Source: Anisus vortex (lineage: Eukaryota > Mollusca > Gastropoda > Planorbidae). From it: DNA of 64,000 nt. Shown one piece after another: positions 41,401 through 49,055 of this stretch. The translations under genes and the position numbers were made by a program. Within the stretch, counting starts at the first letter, position 1. Every line of letters begins with the position of its first letter. The notes beneath the pieces were generated by a model. The model was given only the letters and a program-made list of their open reading frames with translations. It ran no database searches and was not told the origin of the DNA. The DNA lies in assembly GCA_949126835.1 (NCBI GenBank), contig OX421494.1, positions 310,001 to 374,000 of the forward strand, read 5' to 3'.

Positions 41401-42123
41401 GTGGAAGTTAGACGTGAAAAATCACCTTTTTAAAATATCAAACTTATTGCTTAATGCAAAAGATTTGAAAAGAATTATTGTTATTCGTTTTTTATGAATT
41501 TACGCATTTTGTTTTTCAATAACCAAGAAAACGCAACTCTTAACTCATTTATTTTGTAAACAAATAAACATTTTACCTCACGCGACTGACACTTGAGTAT
41601 TAATTATCGCCTACTCACTTTTGATGTTAAAAACGGATTCCTCATAACTAATATTGTAACCTTTGTATAATTCTAAAAGACTAGAACTGGCCGTCGAGGT
41701 TGAAATCAATTGTCAAACACCAGCAAAAGCATGCGTTTTTTGTTTATTAGTTTAACAATAGAACAGGAAGTTCACGAACATTACAGTTTAAAAGGTCACA
41801 CCTAATTAAGACTCCTCCATTGATAAAGAAGATTATTGCGTCGTACGATGTTGTCATATTATGATATTATGACATAACTTGACATAAGCCCACTACTTCT
41901 ATATCTATAGATGTGTTGACAGTAGGCTATTTGTATAAGTATAGACTAGTATAGGCCTAGTGTAGGCTATATAAATATTAAAATATAATGAAAATATTAC
42001 TTGCCTTATCTGACAACTACAGGCATCGCAAATCTGTTGCGTAAAAACAACTTGTACACACAGACTGGCACACAGACTGACAAACAAAATCGCAGCAGAC
42101 TTCAGCAAGTGGTGACCTGCCAT
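9237..42123 (-). CDS. METRN: meteorin-family secreted protein gene (whole gene, 4 exons)
   Basis: Coding exons join 42123-42005, 11274-10880, 10489-10433 and 9547-9237 into 293 codons; human METRN is about the same length, as I recall. Residues 1-30 are a signal peptide, so the product should be secreted. The body keeps family hallmarks: an ICNSG...W...GALRLEL segment (like the CAEGAVEWLYPAGALRL region of METRN), RACF, ECRPC, YCSMDY and TQCG...GDFLMTG. Twelve cysteines are present: the ten I recall from vertebrate meteorins plus two in an N-terminal CDACSC. Vertebrate meteorins act on glia, axons and metabolism; the role here is unknown. Splice phases are 2, 1, 1. Exons 2-4 are secure; exon 1 is inferred from its signal peptide, matching phase and total length. 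Intron 1 is 30.7 kb and packed with mobile elements. Confidence 0.8.
9716..9790 (-). mobile_element. SINE 3'-end fragment
   Basis: The tail of the SINE family seen at 6228-6484, including GTCTGACCAAATTGATCATA and CACCAGTATCTGTGGCCATG. It stops abruptly at about 9790, so it is a 5'-truncated copy. It lies in meteorin intron 3. Confidence 0.8.
9887..10178. repeat. 45-bp minisatellite in meteorin intron 3
   Basis: Six to seven copies of a unit containing GATAAAGTTGAAACACAGTG and GACTTATTTTCTATGACGCA. The 45-bp length leaves both strands open, but neither frame has a plausible gene context. The array lies between meteorin exons 4 and 3. Confidence 0.95.
10433..10489 (-). CDS. METRN: meteorin-like exon 3
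   Basis: A 57-bp exon with acceptor TTCTTTTCAG and donor G|GTAAAT. It reads (G)AA TGT AGG CCA TGC and continues to TAT G, giving ECRPCTKEEVLDAYCSMDY. This is the CRPC-x(9,10)-C signature of meteorins, where vertebrate proteins have CRPCSD...CTSDF. Phases 1 and 1 fit both neighbours exactly. Confidence 0.92.
10676..10840. mobile_element. hAT-type MITE with perfect 8-bp target duplication
   Basis: The terminal inverted repeats are CAGGGGCGAAGCCA and TGGCTTCGCCCCTG, 165 bp end to end. They are flanked by ATTAAATG at 10668-10675 and 10841-10848. An 8-bp duplication with CAGGGG termini points to the hAT superfamily. There is no coding capacity. It sits in meteorin intron 2, close to exon 2, and is a relative of 45117-45350. 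Confidence 0.9.
10880..11274 (-). CDS. METRN: meteorin-like exon 2
   Basis: A 395-bp exon with acceptor TTATCTTTGCAG and donor G|GTGAGT. It contributes 131 whole codons plus split ones. Near its start it reads YTLDLICNSGSITWFGADG followed directly by ALRLEL, the most conserved part of the meteorin domain. RACFLVES and EEFCIFSKTP follow, and it ends EIFYDIEKLDSSLSTVYD. It enters in phase 2 and leaves in phase 1. Confidence 0.92.
11491..11797. repeat. 23-bp minisatellite
   Basis: About 13 essentially identical copies of a unit containing CAGAACCTAAACAACATACA, inside meteorin intron 1. The 11275-11490 and 11798-12100 flanks show no further feature. Confidence 0.96.
12101..12745. repeat. 47-bp minisatellite
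   Basis: About 13 copies of a unit containing GTGTACTGTAAGGCACTTGT, TGAATTAATTTACCAGTG and TAAACATTA. The first and last copies are degenerate. It lies in meteorin intron 1. I see no feature in 12746-13289. Confidence 0.95.
13290..13403. repeat. 38-bp tandem triplicate
   Basis: Three copies of a unit containing TAACTTCCCCTTATGAAGCC and GGCTAGTAATACGGTTAG. A short AATAGACAGACAC microrepeat (about four copies) follows at 13505-13565. The remainder to 13997 is unremarkable. Confidence 0.92.
13998..14373. repeat. 47-bp minisatellite
   Basis: Eight copies of a unit containing AATTTATAAATATAACTGCG, CAGTAATTTAGTGCTAG and ATCTCCATA. It lies in meteorin intron 1, just before the Helitron-like array. 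Confidence 0.95.
14461..14534. repeat. AT-rich (CATAT)n tract at left edge of the Helitron-like array
   Basis: ATCATATCATATATC-type repeats grade into the ATATATAT start of the first element. A ten-base piece of this tract, CATATCATAT, reappears at 25381-25390 inside the array, which matters for how the array grew. Confidence 0.85.
14535..16533 (+). mobile_element. Helitron-like element, unit 1 (type A)
   Basis: Starts ATATATATAAATCTCAAAAG and ends in hairpin GCCCG-TTCGAAGAAT-CGGGC followed by ACATAACGGCTTGT. No terminal inverted repeats or target duplication are seen, and no Rep/helicase is encoded. Near the 5' end are (GGCT)n, the 14-bp palindrome GGTATGTACATACC and GACCGCAGTGGTC. Two TGACGTCA sites lie at 14836-14843 and 14883-14890. 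The type A body contains CGACATATTTTGGGTTCATG and GATCGATCGCGC. The short plus-strand reading frames here recur in sister units but resemble no protein. Asymmetric ends plus a 3' hairpin suggest a non-autonomous Helitron/Helentron; this is inference. Confidence 0.75.
16534..18550 (+). mobile_element. Helitron-like element, unit 2 (type A)
   Basis: Directly abuts unit 1 with no spacer, has the same ends and hairpin as unit 1, and is 2017 bp long. It differs from unit 1 by scattered substitutions and small indels. The 3' end reads CACATATCGGCTTGT, with one change from the usual CACATAACGG. Confidence 0.75.
18551..20460 (+). mobile_element. Helitron-like element, unit 3 (type B) with 19-bp internal array
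   Basis: Shares the first ~200 bases with type A, with (GGCT)n expanded to six copies, then switches to a type B body (CACAACTTTTGATTCACATTG, split by its own motif spacing). TGACGTCA sites are at 18866-18873 and 18933-18940. From about 19474 to 19944 it carries about 25 copies of a 19-bp repeat with core TACCGGGCAATGTTT, alternating between an AAAT and an ATAA flank. The end hairpin is CCGGT-TCGGAGG-ACCGG, then the common tail. Confidence 0.75.
20461..22112 (+). mobile_element. Helitron-like element, unit 4 (type B)
   Basis: Type B body with a shorter internal 19-bp array (about 11 copies, 21386-21600). The terminal hairpin is CCGGTTCGAAGGACCGG and the tail is CACAAAACGGCTTGT. It abuts units 3 and 5 without spacers. 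Confidence 0.75.
22113..23665 (+). mobile_element. Helitron-like element, unit 5 (A/B mosaic)
   Basis: Begins as type A up to about 22590, including two TGACGTCA sites. It then has a private segment with three to four copies of an ATTTCACGTTTCAATTCGTT-like repeat (22683-22830). From about 22945 it finishes as type B, with a short 19-bp array at 22980-23150 and a CCGGT/ACCGG hairpin. This looks like a recombinant between subfamilies. Confidence 0.7.
23666..25380 (+). mobile_element. Helitron-like element, unit 6 (type B)
   Basis: Type B body with about 14 internal 19-bp repeats at 24588-24870 and the type B terminal hairpin. It is followed not directly by the next unit but by ten bases, CATATCATAT, copied from the array's left flank. 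Confidence 0.75.
25391..27389 (+). mobile_element. Helitron-like element, unit 7 (copy of unit 1)
   Basis: Matches unit 1 at an offset of exactly 10,856 bp. I found no difference in the stretches compared, and the incidental reading frames translate identically. Confidence 0.78.
27390..29406 (+). mobile_element. Helitron-like element, unit 8 (copy of unit 2)
   Basis: Matches unit 2 at the same 10,856-bp offset, including its private CACATATCGG end. Confidence 0.78.
29407..31316 (+). mobile_element. Helitron-like element, unit 9 (copy of unit 3)
   Basis: Matches unit 3 at the same offset, including the order of variants within the 19-bp array (30330-30800) and the odd repeats with ACCAGGC and GTTTTTAATACC. 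Identity with the first block ends shortly after 31316, because the next unit is type A rather than type B. Confidence 0.78.
31317..33348 (+). mobile_element. Helitron-like element, unit 10 (type A)
   Basis: Type A body of 2032 bp with two TGACGTCA sites and a GCCCG/CGGGC terminal hairpin. It is distinct from units 1, 2, 7 and 8 by many substitutions, so it was not part of the recent block duplication. Confidence 0.75.
33349..35006 (+). mobile_element. Helitron-like element, unit 11 (type B, last)
   Basis: Type B body with about 12 internal 19-bp repeats (34250-34490) and the CCGGT/ACCGG hairpin. It ends CACATAACGGCTTGT at 35006. Unrelated sequence starting GCTATTATAAAAG follows, giving the array's right boundary. 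Confidence 0.75.
35007..35279. other. spacer between Helitron-like array and LINE
   Basis: AT-rich unique-looking sequence with no coding potential, inside meteorin intron 1. Confidence 0.5.
35280..39421 (+). mobile_element. I-type non-LTR retrotransposon with target-site duplication
   Basis: The body, 35291-39410, is flanked by GCACTACAGGT (35280-35290) and GCGCTACAGGT (39411-39421), an 11-bp duplication with one mismatch. The 3' end is a short GAA repeat rather than poly(A). Domain order is apurinic-type endonuclease, reverse transcriptase, RNase H. The RNase H domain places it near the I clade, which includes molluscan elements such as Nimbus. There is no separate ORF1 with CCHC knuckles, so it may be 5'-truncated. 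It is more GC-rich than its surroundings. Confidence 0.9.
35592..39369 (+). pseudogene. LINE polyprotein remnant: endonuclease, RT, RNase H
   Basis: The endonuclease occupies 35770-36400, with QETHL, GDFNGHSPAWG and SDHL intact. Its frame is broken by TAG at 36219-36221 and a later stop near 36615, then a frameshift between about 36617 and 36883. RT follows at 36883-37956 in the second frame: RPISLL, KNRSTEDQL, KAFDRVW, GVPQGGVVSPTLF and HADD. Motif A reads TYLSKAFD where family members have DLSKAFD, so the first catalytic aspartate is lost. Further in-frame stops occur at 37168, 37954 and 38542. RNase H (38599-39060) keeps YTDGST, HKAELIAI, LTDSRSC and GNEEADELA. The element cannot mobilise itself. 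Confidence 0.9.
39422..41191. repeat. non-genic stretch with degenerate short tandem repeats
   Basis: Near 39525-39590 a stretch with CTGCTTCACTGGCCCTTTGG resembles the SINE tail. 39830-40020 has about seven degenerate copies of a GCCTAGACCTACAGTTAGGC unit. 40072-40132 has three copies of a unit starting AAGTTCTGCCATAGACAC. 40960-41025 repeats CTATAGACCTAGA about five times. TAGGCCTA palindromes are frequent. No exon is seen. Confidence 0.7.
41192..41850 (+). repeat. dispersed palindromic repeat, copy interrupted by ~600 bp
   Basis: The left half (41192-41214, TTATACATTACAGACGCTCC) and right half (41822-41850, GATAAAGAAGATTATTGCG) together equal the uninterrupted core found at 5694-5750. The intervening ~600 bp contains a THAP-like reading frame and two AAAAGGTCACA direct repeats (near 41249 and 41790). 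It therefore looks like a later insertion. Confidence 0.6.
41305..41433 (+). pseudogene. THAP-type zinc finger fragment
   Basis: An ATG-initiated 42-codon frame begins MSVCYFTGC and contains FISFPKDVYKIKKC and VEVRREKSPF before TAA. The C-x4-C pair near the start and the xSFPKD motif resemble the first half of a THAP domain, the DNA-binding domain of P-element-type transposases and of host THAP proteins. The second half (C...H and the AVPTIF box) is not visible downstream. It is probably a transposon remnant, but a host exon cannot be excluded. Confidence 0.5.
42005..42123 (-). CDS. METRN: meteorin-like exon 1 (signal peptide)
   Basis: ATG at 42123-42121 has G at -3 and G at +4. The exon encodes 39 residues: a basic start, MAGHHLLK, a hydrophobic core, SAAILFVSLCASLCVQVVF, a likely cleavage near FTQQ, then ICDACSCQI. 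It ends ATA AG|GCAAGT, a consensus GC-AG donor. The phase (2) fits exon 2, whose first base completes AGT serine. A GT donor three bases later would give phase 0 and clash. It lies 30.7 kb from exon 2, so the link is inferred. Confidence 0.65.
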
Positions 42124-44432
42124 AGCTGACCTTCTCACCTCTGGTCATGCAGTCCGTGTATCAAATAACAGGGTAGCGTCCGGATAATGACCCGGGTCAT
42201 CGGGTGGTTTGAACGAAAATCCTTTTAGGTGGCTACATGCACTATAGCCGATGTACTGATCATATTATTTATTATAGGCCTACTCAATTATAGTCATACA
42301 GTAGGATATTAATATTATGATATTATCACAATGAGTCAATGAGCAAGATATATGTCATAGTCATAGATATTATGATCATAGCCTAAATTTATACAGACTA
42401 GGCTAGATTAGTATTGTCCAATATATATTATAGCCTATCCGCCTATCCTATAATATTTAACACAATTCGAACTAAGTCTAAGTAGTAGCCTACATTACAC
42501 ACAACACACTTTCACTTGTACAAAAAAATACAAAATTTTTAAGCTTTTCTAGTTTTTCCTTATAATGATTATAATGCAATAGTCAATAGTATTTACACAC
42601 AGAAAAGAATTTGAACATTTATTAATATCACAATAATTTATCCCACCGAAGTGATAGCCAAAAGTAGAAAATACTCCAATGAGTTCACAAGTCACAAGGT
42701 CTGAAGAGTGTGAAAAACTAAGTGTCGAATCAATGCCTGCAGGCAGTGGTCTTGTTACCAACCACCTGGAGGAAAGCTAGCGGAGAAAAACACAGTGCCG
42801 ACACATTTCTCGCCCCTCTGCTTTCTCCACACGACACCCCGCGTACCAGAGGAATAGGCGTACCGACCACTTGAGGCGGTAACTCCTCTTTAAATATTCA
42901 CTTCACTCCTAGGCTATGCTTCGTTTCAGCAAGGGAAGACAAAAAAAAAGGGGGGGGGGGTGTTGGTGGAGGCATAAGAAAAACTGTGTAAACTAGGTCA
43001 CCCAACAGTCTAGACAACTGCGGGGAGGGGAAGCAGGGGTGGGGCTGTAGAGCCTATTATAATCTCGCTTCTTTTCCCACACAAACTAGTTTTTATTTCC
43101 TCGTTTGTTTTTTTTAAACTGGATCTAAAACGTAAACAGTGAAAAAATCAACACTATGCATAAAAAGATACAGATTAGTTATAGACTATACACTGTGAGA
43201 GAATAGGGGCCAGGGGCTGTCCATAAATCATGACATAACACACCTAGTAGAGAAGCAACGTTGTATAGGCCTATCTAGATTTATATAGGACTGATGAAGC
43301 AAAGTTCAAGGTCTGTAGGCCTATCTATAGGTCTAATGAAGCAAAGTTGTAGCCTATATATTAACTATTATAGCTGCTAGTAGCCTACATATAGCCTAAG
43401 CTACGATGGAAGATCTAACTTATAGGCCCCTATATGACTTATAGAGCACAGTTGTAGCCTATATATTAAATATTATAGCTGCTAGTAGCCTACATATAAG
43501 CTACGATCGAAGATCTTACTTATATATGACTTATAAAGCACAGTTGTAGCCTATGTCCCCATGTCTTTATGAGAGCGATTAAGTTTGACAATTTCGTGAA
43601 AAAAAAACATGTTGCTTTTAGGACGCCGAGATATAGATCTATAGACCTATCGTTTACGATCGTTAAAAAAGCCTGGATTAGAATGAGCACTGCTGCACTG
43701 CTACCATCGACAGTAAAACAGTAAGTAGGCCTAGTCTACAAGTTATAGGCCTAGTAGACACACAGTGAGGCGGCAGCTAAATATCAGCTAATATAAGCAA
43801 GCCTACATTGATTTGTTGGCATGGGCAAACCTGCCGCTGATGCCACCCTACCCCCCCCCCCCACCCCAAAAAAAAATAAAAAAAATAAAAAAATAAAATT
43901 AGATCAATTTGACGCCCCTTACCCAAAAAGTTTGTTCAATAATATGTCTGCTGCGGGCCGCATTCACTGCATCATATCTATGCACCCATGCAATTCCATA
44001 GCCTATGCCCTATGCCATTTACAGGCACATTTATATTTTAACATTAATTTACAATTACTTTTATTTAGGTATAGAGTAAACTTAATAGAGCTGTTAGTAT
44101 AGGCCTACAAGAGTTAGAGTTGTGTCCTCCGCCCGGCAGACTAAAAACTTAAACCCTTAAAATGTCCGGATTTTGTAATATTTTATGTTTTGTACTCCAA
44201 CGGTTTTAAAAATCCTTAGTGCGCATATTTTTTTCTTATATTTACTGTCAATAAGCGGCTGGGTATAAATAAAAAACAACGGAATATTTAGCAGGAAATG
44301 TAGTGAATTCTAAGATTGTGTTATCTAATATTGTGTTAGGTTGATTGCCCACCAATCTTCTATTTACCCACCTCACCATCCATTACTCATATACAGTCAC
44401 ATTTACCGAGGTCGCAGCTTTATTGTTACAAG
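42124..44432. other. meteorin 5' flank and intergenic sequence
   Basis: The promoter of the meteorin gene should lie here, but no TATA box was assignable. A moderately GC-richer patch is at 42775-42870. Tandemly duplicated sequence of about 115 bp (2.5 copies, with AGTTGTAGCCTATATATTAA) spans 43340-43560. A C14 tract followed by A-rich runs is at 43849-43895. No exon found. Confidence 0.5.
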
Positions 44433-44530
44433 CAGGGCTGTGGAGTCGGTAGATAAATGTCTCGACTCCAACTCCGACTCCTCAGTTTTTTTTATCTTCC
44501 GACTCCCCGACTCCGACTCTTCTGTATTAA
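44433..44530 (+). mobile_element. hAT-like element end fragment
   Basis: CAGGGCTGTGGAGTCGGTAG followed by CTCGACTCCAACTCCGACTC is a terminus I recognise from hAT-like elements of many animals. No matching opposite end was found nearby, so it is a fragment. Confidence 0.5.
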
Positions 44531-45116
44531 TATGTGAATGTATTCTGTACATTCCTTGAAGAAAAGAAAGGCAACATACATGTTATCACCCCACTCCCTC
44601 GCTGCCTTTTCCCCAGCAAAAATAATAAGGGTGTTTAGGCCTATTATAATAACAATAGAGCGATTGCAATAGGCGTGGCTTAGGCTTTTTAGTGACGTAG
44701 CCTAATTGTGTAAATATTAGCGACCATCTTGGTGATAATGGCATTAATGGGGAATAAACATAAATCTTAATATTTAACTGTGAAACTAGTCCTTATATAG
44801 TAGTCCCCAAGATCTTAGGCATTTATAGTTTTTCAATAGCTCTTTTGAAACATTGTAGACCTACATTTTGCTTTATGCTTTACTTTTACTAACTTTTAGA
44901 TAGTAGGCCCTAAGTATTAGACTAGGCAGGCTAACTTTCGCAATCGACATCTTCAATTAAATATTCGACACTTACGGAACCTTTTCCATTGATTTTTAAT
45001 GGTTTAAATTTGAGCTTTGAATGTTAATTTACATCGCTTGACAGTGTTTTATACATGTTTTACGTAATATTGTTGAAATGATCACATTTAAAAATAAAAC
45101 CTTCTTAAGGTAGAGC

Positions 45117-45350
45117 CAGGGGCGAAGCCACAGGGGGGGGGGCTGAGAGGGGCTAAGCCCCCCCTGGAATTTAAAAAAAAATCCTTTTCAACTGATTTTT
45201 TACAAAATATGTAGGCCTACTAAATTTGCTAAAAATTTGGTAAATCTTTGTCACGCGGAAGTTCAGCCCCCCCCCCCCCTGGTATTTGGTAAATTTTTGT
45301 CGCTCGAAAGTTCAGCCCCCCCCTGGAAAAATTTTCTGGCTTCGCCCCTG
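45117..45350. mobile_element. hAT-type MITE with perfect 8-bp target duplication
   Basis: The ends are CAGGGGCGAAGCCA and TGGCTTCGCCCCTG, flanked by GGTAGAGC at 45109-45116 and 45351-45358. The 234-bp body includes two copies of a TTCAGCCCCCCC...CTGG segment. It is the same family as 10676-10840 and non-coding. Confidence 0.92.
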
Positions 45351-45538
45351 GGTAGAGCACGCGCTTTTTGTCACGTGATTGCAATCGCTCTATGAGCCTT
45401 GTTAAATCAAATTTTGTTTTTGTAATGGCGATTTTTTTTATTCGTATCACCGATGTTTGGTACAAAAACGTAGCCTGTGCATTGCCACACCGAATAGAAC
45501 AAAACTATTAAGACTGATAGTAGATATAGTGTTAAAAG

Positions 45539-45980
45539 TAGGGATGTTAAACGAAAACCGGATTTCGGTTTGTTAGTTGGAAAGTACTCATTACTTCAAG
45601 TAGAATCCCCTTTATTCTTTGGTTCTGATATAAATATTTGAAATAAATAATATTGGATTCGCACAAAACAATTCTTGAAATGCCTTGTTAACACTATTTA
45701 GTCTTACATATTTTTTTTTTTTTTTTTTCAAAATACCAACTATCACTTGCGATGAAAACAACATCAAACCTAATATATGTTAAGTCACGCAGTTACAAAA
45801 AATAAATCCTTTGTAGGGAAAAATTTTGAAAAAACGTCTTTAACTATAATATGGCTCGGTGTAAACTATGTTCCCAAAATATAAGCCGGAGCGGCGGCAG
45901 TACCACTGGATTGCGTACGCATCTGCATATGAAGAATCTTGGATTAACATCGTCATCCTTTTATTATGCTTCTTAATATT
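45539..45980 (+). pseudogene. BED zinc-finger fragment of a hAT transposase
   Basis: After a terminus-like TAGGGATGTTAAACGAAAAC at 45539, an ATG at about 45851 opens MARCKLCSQNISRSGGSTTG, then LRTHLHMKN. CxxC followed by HLxxxH/N is a BED finger. The frame is lost within about 45 residues and no catalytic region follows. It is a relic. Confidence 0.55.
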
Positions 45981-47337
45981 ATGGTCAACGATAATCCGCA
46001 ATTTGATTACCACTATTGAAAGCTATTATTGTTTTTAATCAATTAGCCCAGATTTTTTTTAGTTCTAAAGAATTTTATGGTATAGAGTACAAAATTGTAT
46101 TCACACAAATCAACCCATAATATATTATATAGAATGCCCTGCCAACACTAATTAGGTTCTAGTACCGGCCATAGATACTTATGTAACACATCAGTAGAGA
46201 AAATTTCAAGCAAATCGGTTAATATTTTAAAAATTTATGGCTGGAGTGTAGTGAATCGCAAGATTTCACGAACAAACAAGAAGAAAATTTAATCCTTACA
46301 TTTTGTAAGCAAACCCAACAGACCCCCACCTTTTTTGAAAATTCATGAAAAAAAAAGTACCGGTATTTAACTTCTACAGAAACTTCTGGCATATTAATGT
46401 GCACAATTGAAAGCACTTTAATTTGATATTAGTCTCAATTACAAATGCACAAAAATTACTTTTTTTTTTAAATTTCCTGGTAGAGCTGCCCCCTTAAAGT
46501 AATGCTTTGTTCTATGCTAATCTCCTTGTCTATATTGACCTGTAGGGGTCTTCGTAATGTTGTTTTAGACAGTTGTATTGTATTACAGTCTAGGTATATA
46601 TTATATGCCGTTCTGTGTTTCTTGCCCATCTATTGTTGCAAAATGCAACCCTACTTACAATTGTGTTTATTAAAACAAAATTGGCCGGCAATAGCCTATC
46701 CCTATGTTTTATATGGGACGTTTTTGTAGCTGGCTTATAGTTTATTAACAATTGAATGCAGTCAACTCAAAACAAGTCTATGTCTACGTCAGTGTAGTGT
46801 AAACAATTTAGCTAGGTTCGCTAAATTCTCTTAACTATTTTCACTGGATCAACATCTGTTTAAAAAGAAAATGAAGCTAGCACTGGTGATAATGATAAGC
46901 GGAGAAAAACTGAATTAACGGTCATGTGATAACAAGTTGCGATAACTCTTGACGTTTTCTTATCGCGTCTGCTGACATTCTAGACACAAAACATAGACAA
47001 CTTACAAGACGGCAAATTAAATGTAGTTATTATATTATTGGATTAAATCTAGGAGAAAAGGGTGTTTAGACAGCGAACTATTTATGATAAAAAAAGCGCG
47101 ATGCCTAAGTCTATCGTCTATCCCATGATGCAATTTAGACAAACGAGGCTATTGAGAATACATCCACACGGACGGTGGGAAAGGAGGCTAGGGGCCGTCC
47201 ACAAATGACGTCATTATACATTAGAAAAGGAAAGGGGGGATGTCAAACATACGTGATGAGGGTAGGGATAAAAGTTTAAACACTGTAACGCCGCATCAAA
47301 ATTTGACTTTTCAATTTCCACTATAAATTTACAAAGT
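45981..47337. other. intergenic AT-rich stretch
   Basis: No gene or recognisable element. The motif GGGGCCGTCCACAAATGACG near 47190 resembles GGGGCTGTCCATAAATCATG at 43211 and may mark ends of another degenerate MITE. Confidence 0.4.
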
Positions 47338-47891
47338 GGCTATTCGGACCCAATAGACTTAGTGATAGATAGTCGAGTTATTAGGCCCTATCCGGTTAGA
47401 ATAGGATATATAGGTTCAGAATAAAGTAAAGTCGGACCAAATTGATCCTGACGCCGGCCAGTGAAGCAGCGATCACCAGTTTCCGTGGCCAAGGCATACT
47501 AGGTGATTGTGTGGCCAGCATTATGCACAGCCGCCTTACTTTACCCCAACTAAGGTCAGAGCTGGGTAGACTCAGGGACGTTACACCCTCAAATCCTGGG
47601 AAAAAATCTTAGCCTGCACCAGGATTCGAACCCAGGACCCTAGGATCGCCAACGTGACCCATTAGGTTAAGGATGGTTTTGTAGTAGGCCTAATAGTATC
47701 GGTTAGGTTATATAGGATAGGATTAGATTTGATGTTTTTTTTTGTGCTATTTCTTATAAAATATGTTAAAAAATATATTTTGTGTTTTTTCCCCTGCTCT
47801 TTTTTATATTTTGTATGGGTTCTAAGGAATTCCGACTGAAGCTGGGTCCGAACAGCCATTTAATTCTAAAGGGACCTGGGTCCGAATAGCC
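47338..47891. mobile_element. possible TIR element containing a SINE
   Basis: GGCTATTCGGACCCA at 47338-47352 is the exact reverse complement of TGGGTCCGAATAGCC at 47877-47891. Another near-copy of the latter lies at 47842-47856. Between them is the SINE at 47432-47668. No target-site duplication was identified. It could instead be a chance inverted duplication. Confidence 0.4.
47432..47668 (-). mobile_element. tRNA-derived SINE
   Basis: Minus-strand copy with B box GGGTTCGAATCCTGG, a single AGTCTACCCAGCTCTGA segment and tail GATCAATTTGGTCCGAC. The A-box end is truncated near 47668. Confidence 0.85.
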
Positions 47892-47906
47892 GCAGCCATA
47901 AATTTA

Positions 47907-48040
47907 ACAAGTGTCAAGTTAAATTAGTAGGCATATTTGTTTATTGTAATATTTATATTTTTTTAATATCACAAGTGTCATTTAAGTAAAATTAGTATAC
48001 ATATTTGTTTATTGTAATATTTATATTTTTTTAATATCAC
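47907..48040. repeat. 64-bp tandem duplication
   Basis: Two copies starting ACAAGTGTCA at 47907 and 47971, each ending in ATATTTATATTTTTTTAATA. The flanking 48041-49055 shows no gene. Confidence 0.9.
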
Positions 48041-49055
48041 TCGCATTGGGCTAATTAATTATGCAAGGTTGAGGGGGGAAAGTTCAAAATGATTTCCTCG
48101 TTTTTTCCTCGTCCATACAACATTATGTGCCCGCTGAAATATTCAAAGTAATTTTGACTACATGACTATATTTTTTTTTAAATTTCAATGCCGTGCATTA
48201 CAATTAAATATTTTATTACAATATGACAATAAAAGCAGCCAGTTTTAAACATGTTCATTTTGTAAATAAAAGCGTGTTTTTCTTGGAGGGGTGGGATGCA
48301 TAGATTTGTGCTGTCATAGTGAAAGAAGGTCTGACTTTTTGTGATGATGGAAGAAAAAAAAGGAGAGAGAGGGGGGTACAAATTTAACCAAATTGTGTGA
48401 CAGCATTTTATTTATGAACACAAGGGTGGCGTCTGTTACCTACTTGATGAAATAAATGAAGAAAGCCAGGAGAAAGGTAAAGGCAGAGACAAAAGAAATT
48501 GCACTTACACTATCATTCCTTGAAGACAGACAGATGCCATATATATTTACGAATGACCCTCAAATACCAAAAACAACTTTAGCTTTAATTTTACAGACAC
48601 CTACTAAGCCATCTGTAGCTTTAATTAATTTTACAGAAAGCTACATAAAAATTCTTATGCTTAGCTTTATTTAATAGAACTAACTTCAACTAAGTCACTA
48701 TTAATTTGTTTTACGTCTTTATAGCGCACTAATCAGTATAGTTAGCATATTCAGTGAGCCTATACCTATAGTAAGCAGAAGTACCATTTCACTATATTGT
48801 TTGTATTTTATTTACTATCATCATCATATATAATTACCGTGAGTTTGTTTGTTTGTTTATATATAGGCCTATAGGTTAATCCCACTTGTGTATCATGTGA
48901 TGTAAACAAATTTCAGGCGGATGGCAATTCCTATTGTTGATAATTTCGAGGCGATCATGTCGTTAACAACATTCACACTGAGTTTTAAGCTTAAAATCAG
49001 TACTACCTAAAAATCATTACGAGTGGCTTATTGTCCGATTAAAACCTTGTTAAAA

